From Mesorhizobium sp. (lineage in GTDB: Bacteria; Pseudomonadota; Alphaproteobacteria; Rhizobiales; Rhizobiaceae): DNA of 38,097 nt. A program made the translations under genes and the position numbers. The notes beneath the pieces were generated by a model. It saw only the letters and a list, made by a program, of their open reading frames with translations. It had not been told where the DNA came from and ran no database searches. Within the stretch, counting starts at the first letter, position 1; every line of letters begins with the position of its first letter. Where the stretch lies: assembly GCA_004020545.1 (NCBI GenBank), contig SAQE01000061.1, forward strand, positions 1-38,097. Reading direction: 5' to 3'. This document shows positions 1 through 9,117 of this stretch, one piece after another.

Positions 1-29
1 GGAGATGTCCGGCAGGACAGAGAGGCGTG
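1..29. repeat. Truncated end of a RIME-like palindromic repeat
   Basis: The first bases read GGAGATGTCCGGCAGGACAG and closely match the right arms of the repeats at 3063-3093 and 17340-17369 (GGAGATGcCCGGCAGGgCAG and GGAGATGgCCGGCAGGcCAG). The window therefore begins inside one of these intergenic elements. The only ATG available to the first gene lies inside this arm. Confidence 0.7.
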
Positions 30-1459
30 CGAAGGATCTCGACGCTGGAGATAATTCCCTTTGGGCGTTCGCCGGCGCCTTGGTGCTGACGCCGCTTCTC
101 CCCACCCCCGCCCTCGCCCACGCGTCCGACCGCGGCCACGTGCTGCTGCTCCCGACCGGCTACTACATCGCCGGCGGTGCCTTTGCCGTTGCCGTCAGTT
201 TTCTCGTGCTGGCGCTGCTGCCGCCGGCTGCTCTCGACCGCTTTTGGCGTCGGCGCCTCTCCCTGTTCACCTTCGGCGACGCTTCGCGCACCATCATCAG
301 CCTGCTTTCCTTTGCCGGCTTTGCGCTTCTCATCGCCGCCGGCCTCTTCGGCAGCCGCGACCCGCTCTCCAACCCGCTGCCGCTGGTGATCTGGACGCTG
401 CTGTGGGCCGGCTTCACGCTGCTGCAGGGCGTGTTCGGCGATCTCTGGTCCTGGCTTAACCCATGGTACGGACCGTGGCGCGTGACGGTCCATGTCTTCG
501 GCCTTCGGGATGACAAAGCACATCCATCCCGCCTGCCCTCATTGCTCGGCTTCTGGCCCGCTTTCGTGCTGTTTTTCGCCTTCGCCTGGTTCGAGCTGAT
601 CGACCCTGCGCCCGACGATCCGTCTCGCCTGGCTCTCGCCGCCCGCCTCTACTGGCTGGTCAGCTTTGGCGCCATGCTCGCCTTCGGCTACAGCGACTGG
701 AGCCGGCGCGGCGAATTCCTCGGCATCTTCTTTTCCATGGTCGCCCGCTTCGCGCCCTTCCAGCGCGACGAAGGTCGGCTCAGTCTCTGCTGGCCAGGGG
801 CCAAGCTGCTCGCAGCCGAGCCGCTGCCGCCGAGCGGCGTGGCCTTCCTTCTGCTGGCGCTGTCTTCGGTATCGTTCGACGGCTTGTCGAAGACTTTTTT
901 CTGGCTCGGCCTGTCGGGCGTCAATCCGCTGGAATTTCCGGGCCGCACCGCATTGATCGGCATCGGCAGTTTCGGTCTCGTGCTCACTTTCGTTCTGCTC
1001 GCGTTGGTGTTCACGCTGGCCGTCTTCCTCGGCCAACGCCTTGCCGGTGATGCACAGCCGTTCGAAAAAGCCGCCGGCCTGCTGGTGTGGTCGATCGTGC
1101 CGATCGCGCTCGCCTATCATATCGCGCATTACCTGACGGTGTTGCTCGTCGACGGCCAGTACGCGCTGGTCGCCTTTTCCGACCCCTCCGGCCTTGGCTG
1201 GAACCTGTTCGGCACCGCAGACCGGTTGGTCGAAGCGGGCATCGTGGCCGGCGCCGGGTCGGCCTGGTGGCTGTGGAATCTGCAGGCCGGCGTCATCATC
1301 GGCGGCCATGTGCTGGCCGTGCTTGTGGCGCATGGCCTGGCTGCGCGGCTGCATTCGCAAGCCTCTCGCGCGGCGCTCAGCCAGCTTCCGCTGACGCTTC
1401 TGATGATCGCCTACACGATCTTTGGCCTGTGGCTGCTTGCCACGCCGACCGCTGGATGA
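5..1459 (+). CDS. Polytopic membrane protein of unknown function
   Basis: A 484-residue protein with a signal-like hydrophobic stretch ending near Ala-His-Ala (residues 36-40), followed by roughly ten further hydrophobic segments to the C-terminus. It is probably an inner-membrane protein. Conserved-looking features include HASDRGHVLLLPTGYYIAGG after the signal segment, a Trp/Pro-rich WSWLNPWYGPWR loop near residue 150, and IAHYLTVLLVDGQ late in the protein. Relatives in Rhizobiales may carry the label fenitrothion hydrolase; I recall this only weakly and see no recognisable hydrolase motif. The ATG used here sits inside a repeat arm with no proper ribosome-binding site. The next in-frame alternatives, TTG and GTG near 80-85, would shorten the signal segment strongly. 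The start is therefore uncertain. The next gene is 138 nt downstream with its own promoter. Confidence 0.6.
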   Translation: MSGRTERRAKDLDAGDNSLWAFAGALVLTPLLPTPALAHASDRGHVLLLPTGYYIAGGAFAVAVSFLVLALLPPAALDRFWRRRLSLFTFGDASRTIISLLSFAGFALLIAAGLFGSRDPLSNPLPLVIWTLLWAGFTLLQGVFGDLWSWLNPWYGPWRVTVHVFGLRDDKAHPSRLPSLLGFWPAFVLFFAFAWFELIDPAPDDPSRLALAARLYWLVSFGAMLAFGYSDWSRRGEFLGIFFSMVARFAPFQRDEGRLSLCWPGAKLLAAEPLPPSGVAFLLLALSSVSFDGLSKTFFWLGLSGVNPLEFPGRTALIGIGSFGLVLTFVLLALVFTLAVFLGQRLAGDAQPFEKAAGLLVWSIVPIALAYHIAHYLTVLLVDGQYALVAFSDPSGLGWNLFGTADRLVEAGIVAGAGSAWWLWNLQAGVIIGGHVLAVLVAHGLAARLHSQASRAALSQLPLTLLMIAYTIFGLWLLATPTAG

Positions 1460-1480
1460 GAGTGTCCCTGGGAAGCTTGC

Positions 1481-1523
1481 TTGCCAGGTCACGGCTTTGG
1501 TGATTTAGTTTGTACACATGCAA
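1481..1523 (+). promoter_or_regulatory. Putative promoter and operator for the branched-chain-type ABC operon
   Basis: TTGCCA at 1481-1486 and TTTAGT at 1504-1509 are separated by 17 nt and resemble sigma-70 -35 and -10 boxes. TTTGTACACATGCAA at 1509-1523 overlaps the -10/start region and shares the TTTGyAyAC core with sites at 10015-10029 and 21264-21278. A repressor binding here would block transcription of the binding-protein gene, which starts at 1598. Boxes and motif are visible; the function is inferred. Confidence 0.4.
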
Positions 1524-1597
1524 TTTTCGCATCCTCCGAGCAAGGAGGAGCGAGCCGCCTTATCGCTGGTCAAGACTGAAAAAACAGGGGAACGGAC

Positions 1598-2902
1598 ATG
1601 GCTGACAAGAACGGATTCTTCGACCTCTCCAAGACCACGCTTTCTCGCCGCACCGCGCTGAAGGGCATGGCCGCAGGCGCCGGCCTTGCGCTGGCTCCCG
1701 GCTTCGTCCGCTACAGCCAGGCGCAGAGCTCCGCGCCGATCAAGATCGGCTTCCAGTTGCACCGCACCGGCATCGGCGCCGCCTATGGCCGCTGGTACGA
1801 AAGGACGAGCGCTGCCGCGGTCAAGGCGATCAACGACGCCGGCGGCATCGGCGGCCGCAAGGTCGAGCTGGTGATCGAGGATGACGGCACCGATCCCGCG
1901 CGCGGCGCCGAGGTGGTCGGCAAGTTCGCCAAGCAGCACAAGACCGACATCGTCTTCGGCACGCTGTTCTCGCATGTCGTGATCGGCTCGGCGCCCGCCG
2001 CCGGCGAGAACAAGATTCCCTATTTCGTGGTCAGCGAAGGCCACCACGTCGCCTCGACCAAGCTCAACCGCTACGTCTTCCAGCCCGGCATCACCGACGT
2101 GAAGAGCCAGATCAAGTCGATGGCGCCGTGGATCGCGGCGAACGCCGGCAAGAAGGTGACGCAGATCTTCCCCGACTTCGCCTTCGGCTACGACCATCGC
2201 GACTACTTGCCGCCGGCGCTGAAGGCGCAAGGGGCCGACGTCATCGCCCAGATCGCCATCCCGCCGACGGAATCCTCCTTCACCAAATACTTCCCGCAGA
2301 TCCCGGCCGAGACCGAAGTCATATACCACGTCATGGTCGGCCCGGCCGTGCTCACCTTCGTCAAGGAGCTCGGTGAGTTCTACGGCTCGCAAAGGCCGCA
2401 GCTCTTCGGCTTCATGGACTCGCTCGAGGCCGTCGACATCAACAGCCCCGGCCTCGAATTCCTCGACGGCAGCCATTTTTGGGAAGGCTCGCCGCGCTAC
2501 GCGCAGCCTGACGATTCCGCCGCACAGAAAGCCTATCGCGCCGCCGTCGGCATCGACGACAACGGCGCCGCCGTCGGCGATCCCAAGGACGTCTCCACCG
2601 CCTCGCACATGTTCGGTTGCTGGGAGACGCTCTATGTCGTCAAGAAGGCGATGGAGGATGCCGGCTACAAGGGTCCGGAGGACCGCGCCAAGCTGGTCGA
2701 GGCCACCGAGAAGCTGAAAGAATTCGCCGAAGGCCCGGAGCATCCGCAGGGCCCCAAGATCTTCAACGGCAAGATCCACCAGTGTTTCGGCATCCAGAAC
2801 ATCTCCAAGGTCGAGGGCGGCAAGCTCAAGGTCGTCCACAAGACCAAGATCGAGGACGGTCTCTACGAGCCGGAAGGGGATTATACGACGCAGGCGCTTT
2901 AG
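1598..2902 (+). CDS. ABC transporter substrate-binding protein, branched-chain amino acid/amide type
   Basis: A 434-residue periplasmic binding protein of the Peripla_BP_6 (LivK-like) family. The N-terminus carries a twin-arginine-like signal (SRRTALKGM at residues 16-24, then a hydrophobic segment and a likely cleavage site near Ala-Gln-Ser). The mature protein opens with IKIGFQLHRTGIGAAYG and has AINDAGGIGGRKVELVIEDD, typical of the family. The start is supported by an AGGGGAACGG ribosome-binding site just upstream. It heads an operon with two permeases and two ATPases, separated from them by a palindromic repeat that may help give the binding protein higher expression. The ligand cannot be read from the sequence. 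The operator shared with the molybdenum hydroxylase and hydantoinase operons suggests a nitrogen heterocycle or related amide rather than leucine; that is inference. Confidence 0.9.
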   Translation: MADKNGFFDLSKTTLSRRTALKGMAAGAGLALAPGFVRYSQAQSSAPIKIGFQLHRTGIGAAYGRWYERTSAAAVKAINDAGGIGGRKVELVIEDDGTDPARGAEVVGKFAKQHKTDIVFGTLFSHVVIGSAPAAGENKIPYFVVSEGHHVASTKLNRYVFQPGITDVKSQIKSMAPWIAANAGKKVTQIFPDFAFGYDHRDYLPPALKAQGADVIAQIAIPPTESSFTKYFPQIPAETEVIYHVMVGPAVLTFVKELGEFYGSQRPQLFGFMDSLEAVDINSPGLEFLDGSHFWEGSPRYAQPDDSAAQKAYRAAVGIDDNGAAVGDPKDVSTASHMFGCWETLYVVKKAMEDAGYKGPEDRAKLVEATEKLKEFAEGPEHPQGPKIFNGKIHQCFGIQNISKVEGGKLKVVHKTKIEDGLYEPEGDYTTQAL

Positions 2903-2935
2903 GCTTGCCTTACCAGCAAAGCGTGGGCGCCAAGC

Positions 2936-3093
2936 CACCCCCCTCTGTCCTGCCGGACATCTCCCCCTCAAGGGGGAAGATCGGCAGCTCGCGCGCCGGC
3001 ACTCATTCTGCAACGTTCGCGATTTGCGAAGGCGGCCGTGACATCCAATCTCCCCCCTTGTGGGGGAGATGCCCGGCAGGGCAGAGGGGGGTG
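2936..3093. repeat. RIME-like palindromic intergenic repeat, copy A1
   Basis: About 158 bp with inverted arms. The left arm reads CACCCCCCTCTGTCCTGCCG and continues into CATCTCCCCCTCAAGGGGG. The right arm reads CCCCCCTTGTGGGGGAGATG and continues into CCCGGCAGGGCAGAGGGGGG. The central part (CAACGTTCGCGATTTGCGAAGG) is also shared with the copy at 17213-17369, so the whole element and not just the arms is repeated. It sits between the binding-protein gene and the first permease gene inside one operon and would form a strong hairpin in the transcript. Confidence 0.85.
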
Positions 3094-3120
3094 CCTCGCG
3101 CATCCGCCGGTGTCTAACCC

Positions 3121-4002
3121 ATGCACTTCGGACCCCATCTCCTCCTCGCCGCCCTCGAGGGCCTCGTCACGTCCGCCGTGCTGGCGCTGACGGCGCTCGG
3201 CCTGTCGCTGGTGTTCGGCGTCATGCGCATCGTCAATGTCGCCCATGGCGAATTCTTCATGCTGGGCGCGGTGCTGGCCTGGGCTATCTCGACGGCGATC
3301 TCCGGCCATCCGGCGATCGGCTTCGTTGCCGCGCTGGTGATCGCGCCCTTGATGGTCGGGCTGGTCGCGTTTTTCGCTGAATGGCTGGTGCTGCGCCGGC
3401 TGAACTACAATCCCGAAAGCACCATCGTCGCCACCATCGGCATGCTCTACATCATCCAGCAACTGGCGCTGACATTCTATGGGCCGGAGGCGCGCCCGGT
3501 CGAGCCGCCTTTCAGCTACCGCATCCTCCTGCCATGGTTCGGCTATTCCGGCTACAAGCTGTCGGTGGTCGCGGCCTCCGCCATTCTCCTCGTGCTGACA
3601 TGGCTGGTGCTGACGCGCACCAGGATCGGCCTGATCATGCGCGCCACGCAGTACGATCGCGAGACCGCGCAGGCCTTCGGCATTCCGGTCGAGCGCGTCT
3701 ATGCCGGCGTCTTCGCCATCGGCGCCATGCTGGCGGCGATCGCCGCGGTGCTGATCGTGCCGATCAGCCAGGCGCATTACCTGATGGGACAGGACCCGTT
3801 GCTCCTGTCCTTCATCGTCGTCATCATCGGCGGGCTGGGGTCGCTGCGCGGCACCGTGGTCGCCGCCATCCTGATCGGTCTTTCCGACGGCATCATCTCG
3901 ATGTTCTTCTCGCCGACTTTGGCCAAGATCATCGCCACGCTGGTCGTCGCCATGGTACTGGTGTTCCGGCCGCAGGGCCTGTTTGGGACCACTCAGCGAT
4001 GA
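3121..4002 (+). CDS. livH: Branched-chain amino acid-type ABC transporter permease (LivH family)
   Basis: A 293-residue inner-membrane permease of the LivH family with about eight hydrophobic segments. Family hallmarks include LGLSLVFGVMRIVNVAHGEFFMLGA near residues 26-50 and the late loop VVIIGGLGSLRGTVVAAILIG near residues 235-255, which contacts the ATPase subunits. Its length is usual for the family. The start ATG follows the repeat closely, with no strong ribosome-binding site visible. It overlaps the next permease by an ATGA junction, so the two are translationally coupled. It forms half of the transmembrane pathway of the importer whose binding protein lies upstream. The transported compound is unknown. 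Confidence 0.92.
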   Translation: MHFGPHLLLAALEGLVTSAVLALTALGLSLVFGVMRIVNVAHGEFFMLGAVLAWAISTAISGHPAIGFVAALVIAPLMVGLVAFFAEWLVLRRLNYNPESTIVATIGMLYIIQQLALTFYGPEARPVEPPFSYRILLPWFGYSGYKLSVVAASAILLVLTWLVLTRTRIGLIMRATQYDRETAQAFGIPVERVYAGVFAIGAMLAAIAAVLIVPISQAHYLMGQDPLLLSFIVVIIGGLGSLRGTVVAAILIGLSDGIISMFFSPTLAKIIATLVVAMVLVFRPQGLFGTTQR

Positions 4003-4957
4003 AGGATGTTTCGCTGGCAAAGACCTACGCCCTGCATATCGGGATCATCGCGCTTTTGTTCGTGCTGAACTTCGTCCTGCCTGACTACCACCAGGGGCTT
4101 TTCGCCCGCATCATGACGCTTGCCGTCTTCGCCATGGGCTACAATCTGCTCTTCGGCTATGTCGGCCTGCTCAGCCTCGGCCATGCCATGTTCTTCTCGG
4201 CCGGCCTCTACGGCGCCGGGCTGACGGTGTACCATCTCGGCTGGGGCGTGCCGGAAGCCTTCGTTGCCGGTGTGGCCTGCGGCGCGCTGCTTGCCCTGGT
4301 CATCGGCCTGCTCGCGCTGCGCACCTCCGGTGTGGCGTTCATGATCGTCACCATGATGTTCGCGCAGGTCTTCTACCTGCTCATCCTCTATTTCGCCGCC
4401 TGGACCGGCGGCGACCAGGGCCTGGTCATCCAGCAAACGTCGCGCGCGTTGAATTTCGGCAGCACATCGTTCGACCTCACCAACCCGACCGTGCGCTACA
4501 TGAGCGCGCTAGCGCTGTTCTCGGTCGTGCTGTTCATCACGCTTGCCGTCGTCCGCTCCCGCTTCGGCCGCGTGCTGGTCGCCATCCGCGAGAACGAGGA
4601 GCGCACCAGGATGCTGGGCTACGACACGGTCGCCAACAAGCTCGCCGCCGTGGTCCTCTCCGGCACGATCTGCGCCGCACCCGGCGCAGCCTATGCGCTG
4701 CTGTTCGGCTATATCGGCTCGAGTTTCGCTTCGGTGCAATACTCGATCCTGCCGCTGCTGTGGGTGCTGCTCGGCGGCGCCGCGACGACGCTCGGGCCGC
4801 TGATCGGCACACTTTTCATGTACTATGTCACCGACATCACCAGCGGCTTCACCTCGGCCTATCTGCTGATCGTCGGCGTCGCGCTCATCCTGCTGGTACT
4901 GTTTGCCCCAAAGGGCATTCTGGGCAGCATCCGCCAGCGCTGGCTGGGATGGCTGCC

Positions 4958-4961
<4 letters not shown>
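3999..4961 (+). CDS. livM: Branched-chain amino acid-type ABC transporter permease (LivM family)
   Basis: A 320-residue permease of the LivM family, the partner of the upstream LivH-like protein. It begins MKDVSLAKTYALHIGIIALL at an ATGA overlap with the preceding stop codon; a longer in-frame reading into the upstream gene is not credible. Visible family segments are GYNLLFGYVGLLSLGHAMFF near residue 47, the cytoplasmic loop AIRENEERTRMLGYDTVANKL near residue 195, and LLGGAATTLGPLIGTLF near residue 258. About nine transmembrane segments are expected. It ends in an ATGA overlap with the first ATPase gene, continuing the coupled operon. Confidence 0.92.
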
Positions 4962-5678
<717 letters not shown>

Positions 5679-5686
<8 letters not shown>

Positions 5687-6407
5687 TCCCCTCATGGTCG
5701 ATCGAGGGCTCCTCACCATTTCCGGGCTGGACTGCTTCTACGGCGAGGTCCAGGTGCTCTACGGTCTCGACCTCGTGCTGAACAAGGGCGAGGTGCTTTG
5801 CCTGTTCGGCCGCAACGGCGCCGGCAAGACGACGACGCTGAAAGCGATCATGGGGCTGGTCCCGGCGGCGGCCGGCTCGATCACGCTGGATGGCAAGGAA
5901 TTGACCGGGCTCGCCGCGCATGACGTGCCGAAGGCTGGCGTCGCCTATGTGCCGCAGGGCAGGCGATTGTTCGCCGACATGACGGTGGCGGAGAACATCG
6001 ATATCGGTCTGATGACGCGCCGCAAAGGCAAGCAGACGCGCGAAAACGTCCTCGACCTTTTCCCGCTGCTGCGCGAACGGCTGAAGCAGCGCTCCGGCAC
6101 GCTGTCCGGCGGCGAGCAGCAGATGCTGGCCATGGCTCGCGCGCTCTGCCTCGAGCCGCAGGTGCTGTTGCTCGACGAGCCGACCGAAGGGCTGATGCCG
6201 TCGATGATCGCCAAGATCCGCGAGACGGTGGCGAAGCTGCGGGAACTCGGAGTCTCGACGATCCTGGTCGAGCAGCGCGTCGACGCCGTGCTTTCGGTCG
6301 CCGACCGCGTCTCATTCATCGAGAACGGCCGCAACCGCGAGACGGTCGATGTCGAGGAGTTGCGCGCCGATCCTTCGGCGGTTCGGCGGTATGTCGGCGT
6401 AGGTTGA
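5679..6407 (+). CDS. livF: Branched-chain amino acid-type ABC transporter ATPase (LivF family)
   Basis: A 242-residue ATPase starting MADPLMVDRGLLTISGLDCF at an ATG that overlaps the end of the upstream ATPase gene by eight bases. It has Walker A GRNGAGKTT, the LivF-typical VAYVPQGRRLF segment, signature LSGGEQQMLAMARAL, Walker B VLLLDEPTEGL and the H-loop replaced by VEQRVD, as in many LivF proteins. It is the last gene of the importer operon. The OCD-family gene converges on it with only about 20 nt between the two stop codons, so there is little room for a dedicated terminator. Confidence 0.92.
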
Positions 6408-6428
6408 GCCAGGCCTTGGGCCTTCACG

Positions 6429-7388
6429 CTAGTCGTCCAGCGCGCCGATCGCTTTCGCGCGTACAAATGCCAGGCCGGCTATGGCAAGATCGCCGACCGC
6501 TATGCCGCGGAACGCGAAAGCTGTTCGCTCACTCGCGCTTTGACGACCTGACACGTCGCCGCCGACCAAACCCGTCAAGTCGCCGGCGACGAGTTCGGGC
6601 TTGATCATCGGTCTGCTCATCGTCGCCTCCTGCACCAAGTCGTCGATGACGATGCGATCGAAGACAGCCATGGTTTCAGGCAGCCAGGGCAGTGCCAGAT
6701 CGGTCATGGTCGCGAAGACTCCGGCCTTCAGCCAACGCGCATCCAAAAATGGAACGGGCTCGGGCACCAAAGTGACTGTCGTCACGACGATGTCGGCAGA
6801 CTCGACCGCCGCTTTGGCAGTATCACTCGGTACCGCGGTTAGACCGCGCGTCTCGGCTATCCGACACAGCGCGTCACGATTGCCTTTGCCCCGACCAAAG
6901 GCCCGAATCTCCTGCAGCGGAAAAAGATCGGCCAGGACCTCGAGATGAGCGCGCGCCTGAACGCCGCATCCGATGAACGCGGCGCACGCTGAGTCAACCC
7001 GAGCCAGACGCCTGGCTGCTACGGCGCTTAGACCGGCCGTGCGCTTGGACGTCACCCAATTGCCGTCGACCACAGCAAGCGGCAGACCCGTCTCAGCGTC
7101 GAGAAGGGTGACCAGCGAGTTCAGGGTTGCAAGTCCCCGCTCGGCGTTGCGGGGGTTGACCACCAGCGATTTGGTTGCCAGCACCCGGGGGTCGGTCGCG
7201 ACGCCGAGGGTCGCCATGATGTAGCGGTCGTCGCCTGGCAGCACCACCGCCTTGGGCGCACACCATACTTCGCCACGCCTCTGACCGATGATCTGTCGCT
7301 CGATTTCGTCGACCACGTCGGATGTCGAAATCGCCAAGCCATCCAGGAATTCGGCTGACAGATAGGGCAGCTTCTCGATGGTCGTCAT
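6429..7388 (-). CDS. Ornithine cyclodeaminase/mu-crystallin family protein
   Basis: A 319-residue NAD(P)-binding protein of the OCD/mu-crystallin family, whose members deaminate ornithine or reduce cyclic imines such as pyrroline-2-carboxylate. Visible features are the substrate-side helix KRTAGLSAVAARRLA, the Rossmann motif AFIGCGVQARAHLEVL near residue 136, and the later DIVVTTVTLVPEPVPFLD segment where substrate and cofactor sites meet. The usual GAD motif is diverged to TMTDLALPW, so the substrate may not be ornithine. The start ATG lies at the end of a G-rich stretch that could act as a ribosome-binding site. It stands alone, convergent with the transporter operon. A cyclic-imine reductase beside an N-heterocycle cluster is suggestive, but no direct link is seen. 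Confidence 0.82.
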   Translation of the reverse strand: MTTIEKLPYLSAEFLDGLAISTSDVVDEIERQIIGQRRGEVWCAPKAVVLPGDDRYIMATLGVATDPRVLATKSLVVNPRNAERGLATLNSLVTLLDAETGLPLAVVDGNWVTSKRTAGLSAVAARRLARVDSACAAFIGCGVQARAHLEVLADLFPLQEIRAFGRGKGNRDALCRIAETRGLTAVPSDTAKAAVESADIVVTTVTLVPEPVPFLDARWLKAGVFATMTDLALPWLPETMAVFDRIVIDDLVQEATMSRPMIKPELVAGDLTGLVGGDVSGRQSASERTAFAFRGIAVGDLAIAGLAFVRAKAIGALDD

Positions 7389-7547
7389 TGTCGCCCCAAC
7401 CTAACTCCGCACCTACTCGACAATAGCAGAAACTGCAGGCCCCGCATACGCAAGCGCCGTCGCCAACCGGCTACTCCATGCCAGCGGCTGCCGGCGGCCT
7501 CGGCTTCACCCGACAAGGGCAGCGCCAAACGCTGGTCGTGTCTCGGC

Positions 7548-8972
7548 TCAATGGAAGAACACAAAACCGGCGATCAGAAAAGTCGGGATCAGCACCAGGC
7601 CCGACCACGCCATGTAGCCGAAGAAGCCGGGCATCTTGAAGCCGCGATGCCTGGCGATGGCAAACACCATGAAGTTCGGCGCATTGCCGATATAGGTGTT
7701 GGCGCCCATGAACACCGCGCCGGCCGAGACCGCGGCGAGCGTCGAGGCGGCCTCCGTCATCAGGTGCTTCGCATCGCCGCCCGCAAGCTCGAAGAACACG
7801 AGATAGGTCGGCGCATTGTCGAGGAAGGACGACAGCGCGCCCGTCAGCCAGAAATAGGCGAGGTCGTTGGGCTGGCCATCCGCCGAGGTGACCAGCGAGA
7901 CCAGCGGTGCCAGCGCGCCGTCGTGACCTGCCCTCAGGATCGCGATGACCGGCACGATGCAGATGAAGATGCCGGCAAACAATTTCGCCACTTCGGCGAT
8001 GGGACCCCAGGTGAAGCCGTTCGCCTGGCGGTGGCTTTTGTACGAGACTTGAAGCGACAGAAAGGCCAGCGCAAGGATGATCGCGTCACGCACCAGGTTC
8101 TGCAGCTCCAGGCTGACGCCGAGGATGGAAAAGCTTACGCCCGGCTTCCAGCTCGCCGAAAGCAGGATCGCGCCGATGACGCCGGCAAGCAGCGGCAAAT
8201 TGGCCAGCCCGCGCAGGCGCACCTTCGTGTCCGGCGTCGGGTCCTTGATCTTTGGCATGCCGGCCTCGCGGCGATGCAGGACGATGTCGAGCGCGAGGAA
8301 GACGGCGAGCACCAGGCCGCCGACGAAAAGCGTGTCGGGCAGGATGTGCACCGTCGTCCAGAAGAAATCGACGCCGCGCAGGAAGCCGACAAACAGCGGC
8401 GGATCGCCGAGCGGCGTCAGCGACCCGCCGATGTTGGACACCAGGAAGATGAAGAAGATCACCACATGCGCGTTGAACGGCCGGTTGTCGTTGGCGCGCA
8501 GGACCGGCCGGATCAGGATCATCGAGGCGCCGGTCGTGCCGATGAAGGAAGCGAGCAGCGCGCCGACAAGCAGCAGGCCGGTATTCACCAGCGGCGTGCC
8601 GTGGATGTTGCCCGCAAGCAGGATGCCGCCCGAAATCGTATAGAGCGCGAACAACAGGATGATGAAGGACATGTATTCGGTGAGCAGCGTGTGCAGCACC
8701 GCCTCGCCTGCCGTCGGAACGCCGAACGCGACCGCGAGGGGAACAACCACCAAAGCTGCCCAGGCGGCGGCAATCTTGCCATAGTGATGCTCCCAGACAT
8801 GATGAAAGAGCAGCGGCCCGGTCGCGATCGAGAGCAACAAGCCGGCAAAGGGCAGCGCCCACCAGAGCGACATCGCGGCGCCGGGCAGCTCATGAGCCTC
8901 GGCTGCCAGCGCCTGTGCTGGAAACAGCACCGCAACGGCAAGCGCGGTGAAGTGGGGGAAAAGCCCCCTCAT
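7548..8972 (-). CDS. CitMHS/NhaD-like sodium:proton antiporter or organic-anion transporter
   Basis: A 474-residue polytopic inner-membrane transporter. The chosen start gives an N-terminus MRGLFPHFTALAVAVLFPAQ that reads as a signal peptide ending in ALA, followed by about eleven hydrophobic segments. SNIGGSLTPLGDPPLFVGF near the middle and MGANTYIGNAPNFMVFAIA near the end are the two re-entrant-loop-like motifs expected in the ion transporter superfamily. Rhizobial relatives are labelled sodium:proton antiporter or citrate transporter; the sequence cannot decide between these. A longer frame reaching 9110 runs through a palindromic repeat and is rejected. The chosen ATG itself lies in the outer arm of that repeat. 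The gene follows pncA on the same strand. Confidence 0.8.
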   Translation of the reverse strand: MRGLFPHFTALAVAVLFPAQALAAEAHELPGAAMSLWWALPFAGLLLSIATGPLLFHHVWEHHYGKIAAAWAALVVVPLAVAFGVPTAGEAVLHTLLTEYMSFIILLFALYTISGGILLAGNIHGTPLVNTGLLLVGALLASFIGTTGASMILIRPVLRANDNRPFNAHVVIFFIFLVSNIGGSLTPLGDPPLFVGFLRGVDFFWTTVHILPDTLFVGGLVLAVFLALDIVLHRREAGMPKIKDPTPDTKVRLRGLANLPLLAGVIGAILLSASWKPGVSFSILGVSLELQNLVRDAIILALAFLSLQVSYKSHRQANGFTWGPIAEVAKLFAGIFICIVPVIAILRAGHDGALAPLVSLVTSADGQPNDLAYFWLTGALSSFLDNAPTYLVFFELAGGDAKHLMTEAASTLAAVSAGAVFMGANTYIGNAPNFMVFAIARHRGFKMPGFFGYMAWSGLVLIPTFLIAGFVFFH

Positions 8973-9066
8973 CCGGCCGCTGCGCGCCCTCCCTTCTCCC
9001 CTTGTGGAGAGGTCGGATTGTCCCGAATTGCCCTTTGCAATTCTGTTGGCAATCCGGGTGAGGGGG
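8964..9066. repeat. Palindromic intergenic repeat, type B
   Basis: The outer arms CCCCCTCATCCGG (8964-8976) and CCGGGTGAGGGGG (9053-9065) are inverted copies differing at one base. An inner perfect pair GAATTGC/GCAATTC lies at 9025-9031 and 9037-9043. The interior TCTCCCCTTGTGGAGAGG resembles the interior of the copy at 36384-36578. The left arm overlaps the start codon of the transporter gene. Confidence 0.8.
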
Positions 9067-9117
9067 TCCCCCCGAAGGGAGGACGCGAAAGGAACCTTCA
9101 CCTGCCCCACGGTCCGG

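Noticed and set aside
1532-1549. TCCTCC-gagcaa-GGAGGA stem upstream of the first binding-protein gene
   Set aside because: It is a six-bp stem of low complexity with no U-tract, and it does not include the real ribosome-binding site. It is too weak to call.
1505-3103. 532-codon minus-strand frame opposite the first binding-protein gene, ending in repeat sequence
   Set aside because: It is the mirror of a conserved gene and its N-terminal part is translated repeat DNA.
3381-3998. In-frame upstream extension of the LivM permease
   Set aside because: The extra 206 codons overlap LivH in another frame and give Arg/His-rich nonsense. The ATGA overlap at 3999 is the natural start.
8973-9110. N-terminal extension of the ion transporter
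   Set aside because: It is translated repeat sequence; a normal signal peptide begins at 8972.
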